Positions 5,166 through 5,788 of a DNA stretch of 5,788 nt are shown here, piece after piece. This stretch comes from Candidatus Heimdallarchaeota archaeon. GTDB lineage: Archaea; Asgardarchaeota; Heimdallarchaeia; Heimdallarchaeales; Heimdallarchaeaceae. The notes under the pieces were generated by a model. The model ran no database searches. It saw only the letters and a program-made list of their open reading frames with translations, and was not told the DNA's origin. Location: positions 1-5,788 of the forward strand of contig JAEOTG010000034.1 of the NCBI GenBank assembly GCA_016839985.1. The letters run 5' to 3'. A program made the position numbers and the translations under genes. Positions within the stretch are counted from its first letter, which is position 1, and each line of letters starts with the position of its first letter.

Positions 5166-5788
5166 ATGTTTAGAGATAAAATGTCAAGACGTCCAACAAG
5201 AAGAAGCTTAATTGGGAGTTATAGATATAGTGTTGTAATAAAACCTGAAGAAAAGGAGTTTGGAGCAGCTATGAACGGTGCTTTAGATCTATATGATGGT
5301 AAGCATGTAGTTGAAACTCACAAATACACCTCCTTTGATCAACTTGCTACAATTATAATCAATTTCTGGGAGAAAATGCTTGGAACTGAAGTTAATGTCC
5401 ATAGATTCTCTAATTGGCTTTCAGAATATTTTAATGATATTGGTATTTTGGATATAAATTTCTACCAATTATTAGAGAATGTAAGAAATCTTGGGAAGGG
5501 TATATCACTTCAAACCACAGGTCTTGAAATACGAGAAGCAAAAGTTGTAAGAGAACCTCTCGAACCTGTTAAACCTAAAGGTCTACCTGCTGAAATAACA
5601 GATGCACCTGGAGATAAAATTGTTAAACCTAGTGAATTAATTAAAGCTGAAGAAACAATATCTCCTGAAGTGACAACTTTACCTCCATTAAAGAAAGAGG
5701 AACCTAAGGCAGAAGCGCCACCTGATGATACCCTTTTGATTCCTAGTGAAACTCTGAAGAAGAGGGAAACAATAGTCTATGTTGAAGA
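5166..5788 (+). CDS. Unrecognised protein with basic N-terminus and Pro/Glu/Lys-rich tail (3' partial)
   Basis: The frame is open from 5121 to the right edge with no stop, giving about 207 residues from the ATG at 5166; the end lies outside the window. Residues 1-13 are basic (SRRPTRRS). A compact part at about 18-120 follows: a strand YRYSVVIKP, a segment DLYDGKHVVE, a helix with IIINFWEKM, and LSEYFNDIG then FYQLLENVRNLG. From about 125 on it becomes low-complexity and rich in P, E and K (EPLEPVKPKGLP, KKEEPKAEAPP), probably a disordered linker to a further domain beyond the edge. No signal peptide, membrane segment or known motif is seen. ATG 5166 would have a leader of about 25 bases from the predicted promoter. 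ATG 5181 (MSRRPTRR) is an equally possible start, and neither has a good Shine-Dalgarno. I do not recognise the family. Confidence 0.75.
   Translation, partial: MFRDKMSRRPTRRSLIGSYRYSVVIKPEEKEFGAAMNGALDLYDGKHVVETHKYTSFDQLATIIINFWEKMLGTEVNVHRFSNWLSEYFNDIGILDINFYQLLENVRNLGKGISLQTTGLEIREAKVVREPLEPVKPKGLPAEITDAPGDKIVKPSELIKAEETISPEVTTLPPLKKEEPKAEAPPDDTLLIPSETLKKRETIVYVE

Noticed and set aside
1..5788. CRISPR array, tRNA, insertion sequence or defence island
   Set aside because: I saw no regularly spaced repeats, no cloverleaf-like segment, no transposase or terminal inverted repeats, and no nuclease or toxin-antitoxin genes.

Overview
This AT-rich window most likely comes from an archaeal chromosome, probably an Asgard-type (Lokiarchaeota/Heimdallarchaeota-like) genome. 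The archaeal signs are a TATA box just upstream of the last gene, poly-T tracts after stop codons, and a ThiI-type PP-loop protein with archaeal-looking motifs. The Asgard assignment is an inference. It rests mainly on the first gene, a Ras-like small GTPase whose C-terminus is fused to a longin/roadblock-like domain, followed by a closely coupled gene that may have a related fold. No rRNA, tRNA, CRISPR array, insertion sequence or phage gene is visible.

Layout. Positions 2-616 hold the 3' part of the GTPase fusion, which enters from the left edge at its NKxD motif. After an 11-base gap with a clear Shine-Dalgarno, an unrecognised 256-residue protein follows (628-1398); the two form an operon ending in a T-tract and hairpin. 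A convergent GNAT acetyltransferase lies on the minus strand (1445-1855). Across a 77-base divergent spacer is a compact ThiI-like PP-loop ATPase (1933-2556). It converges, with an 8-base gap, on a minus-strand PfkB/ribokinase-family sugar or nucleoside kinase (2565-3473, GTG start). A 95-base divergent spacer leads to a 497-residue polytopic membrane protein (3569-5062). After a long T-rich terminator and a strong TATA box, a last gene (from about 5166) runs off the right edge; it has a basic N-terminus and a Pro/Glu/Lys-rich tail.

How the genes relate. Only the first two look functionally linked: a GTPase carrying a longin-like module plus a co-translated partner suggests a small-GTPase regulatory pair of the kind discussed as precursors of eukaryotic membrane-traffic switches. 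The other genes are single units in alternating orientation (acetyltransferase, tRNA-thiolation/sulfur-transfer-type PP-loop protein, kinase, membrane protein), with no evident common pathway. I see no clear new multi-gene system. The best leads are the GTPase/longin pair and the ThiI-like protein, which lacks the THUMP region and most of the usual cysteines.
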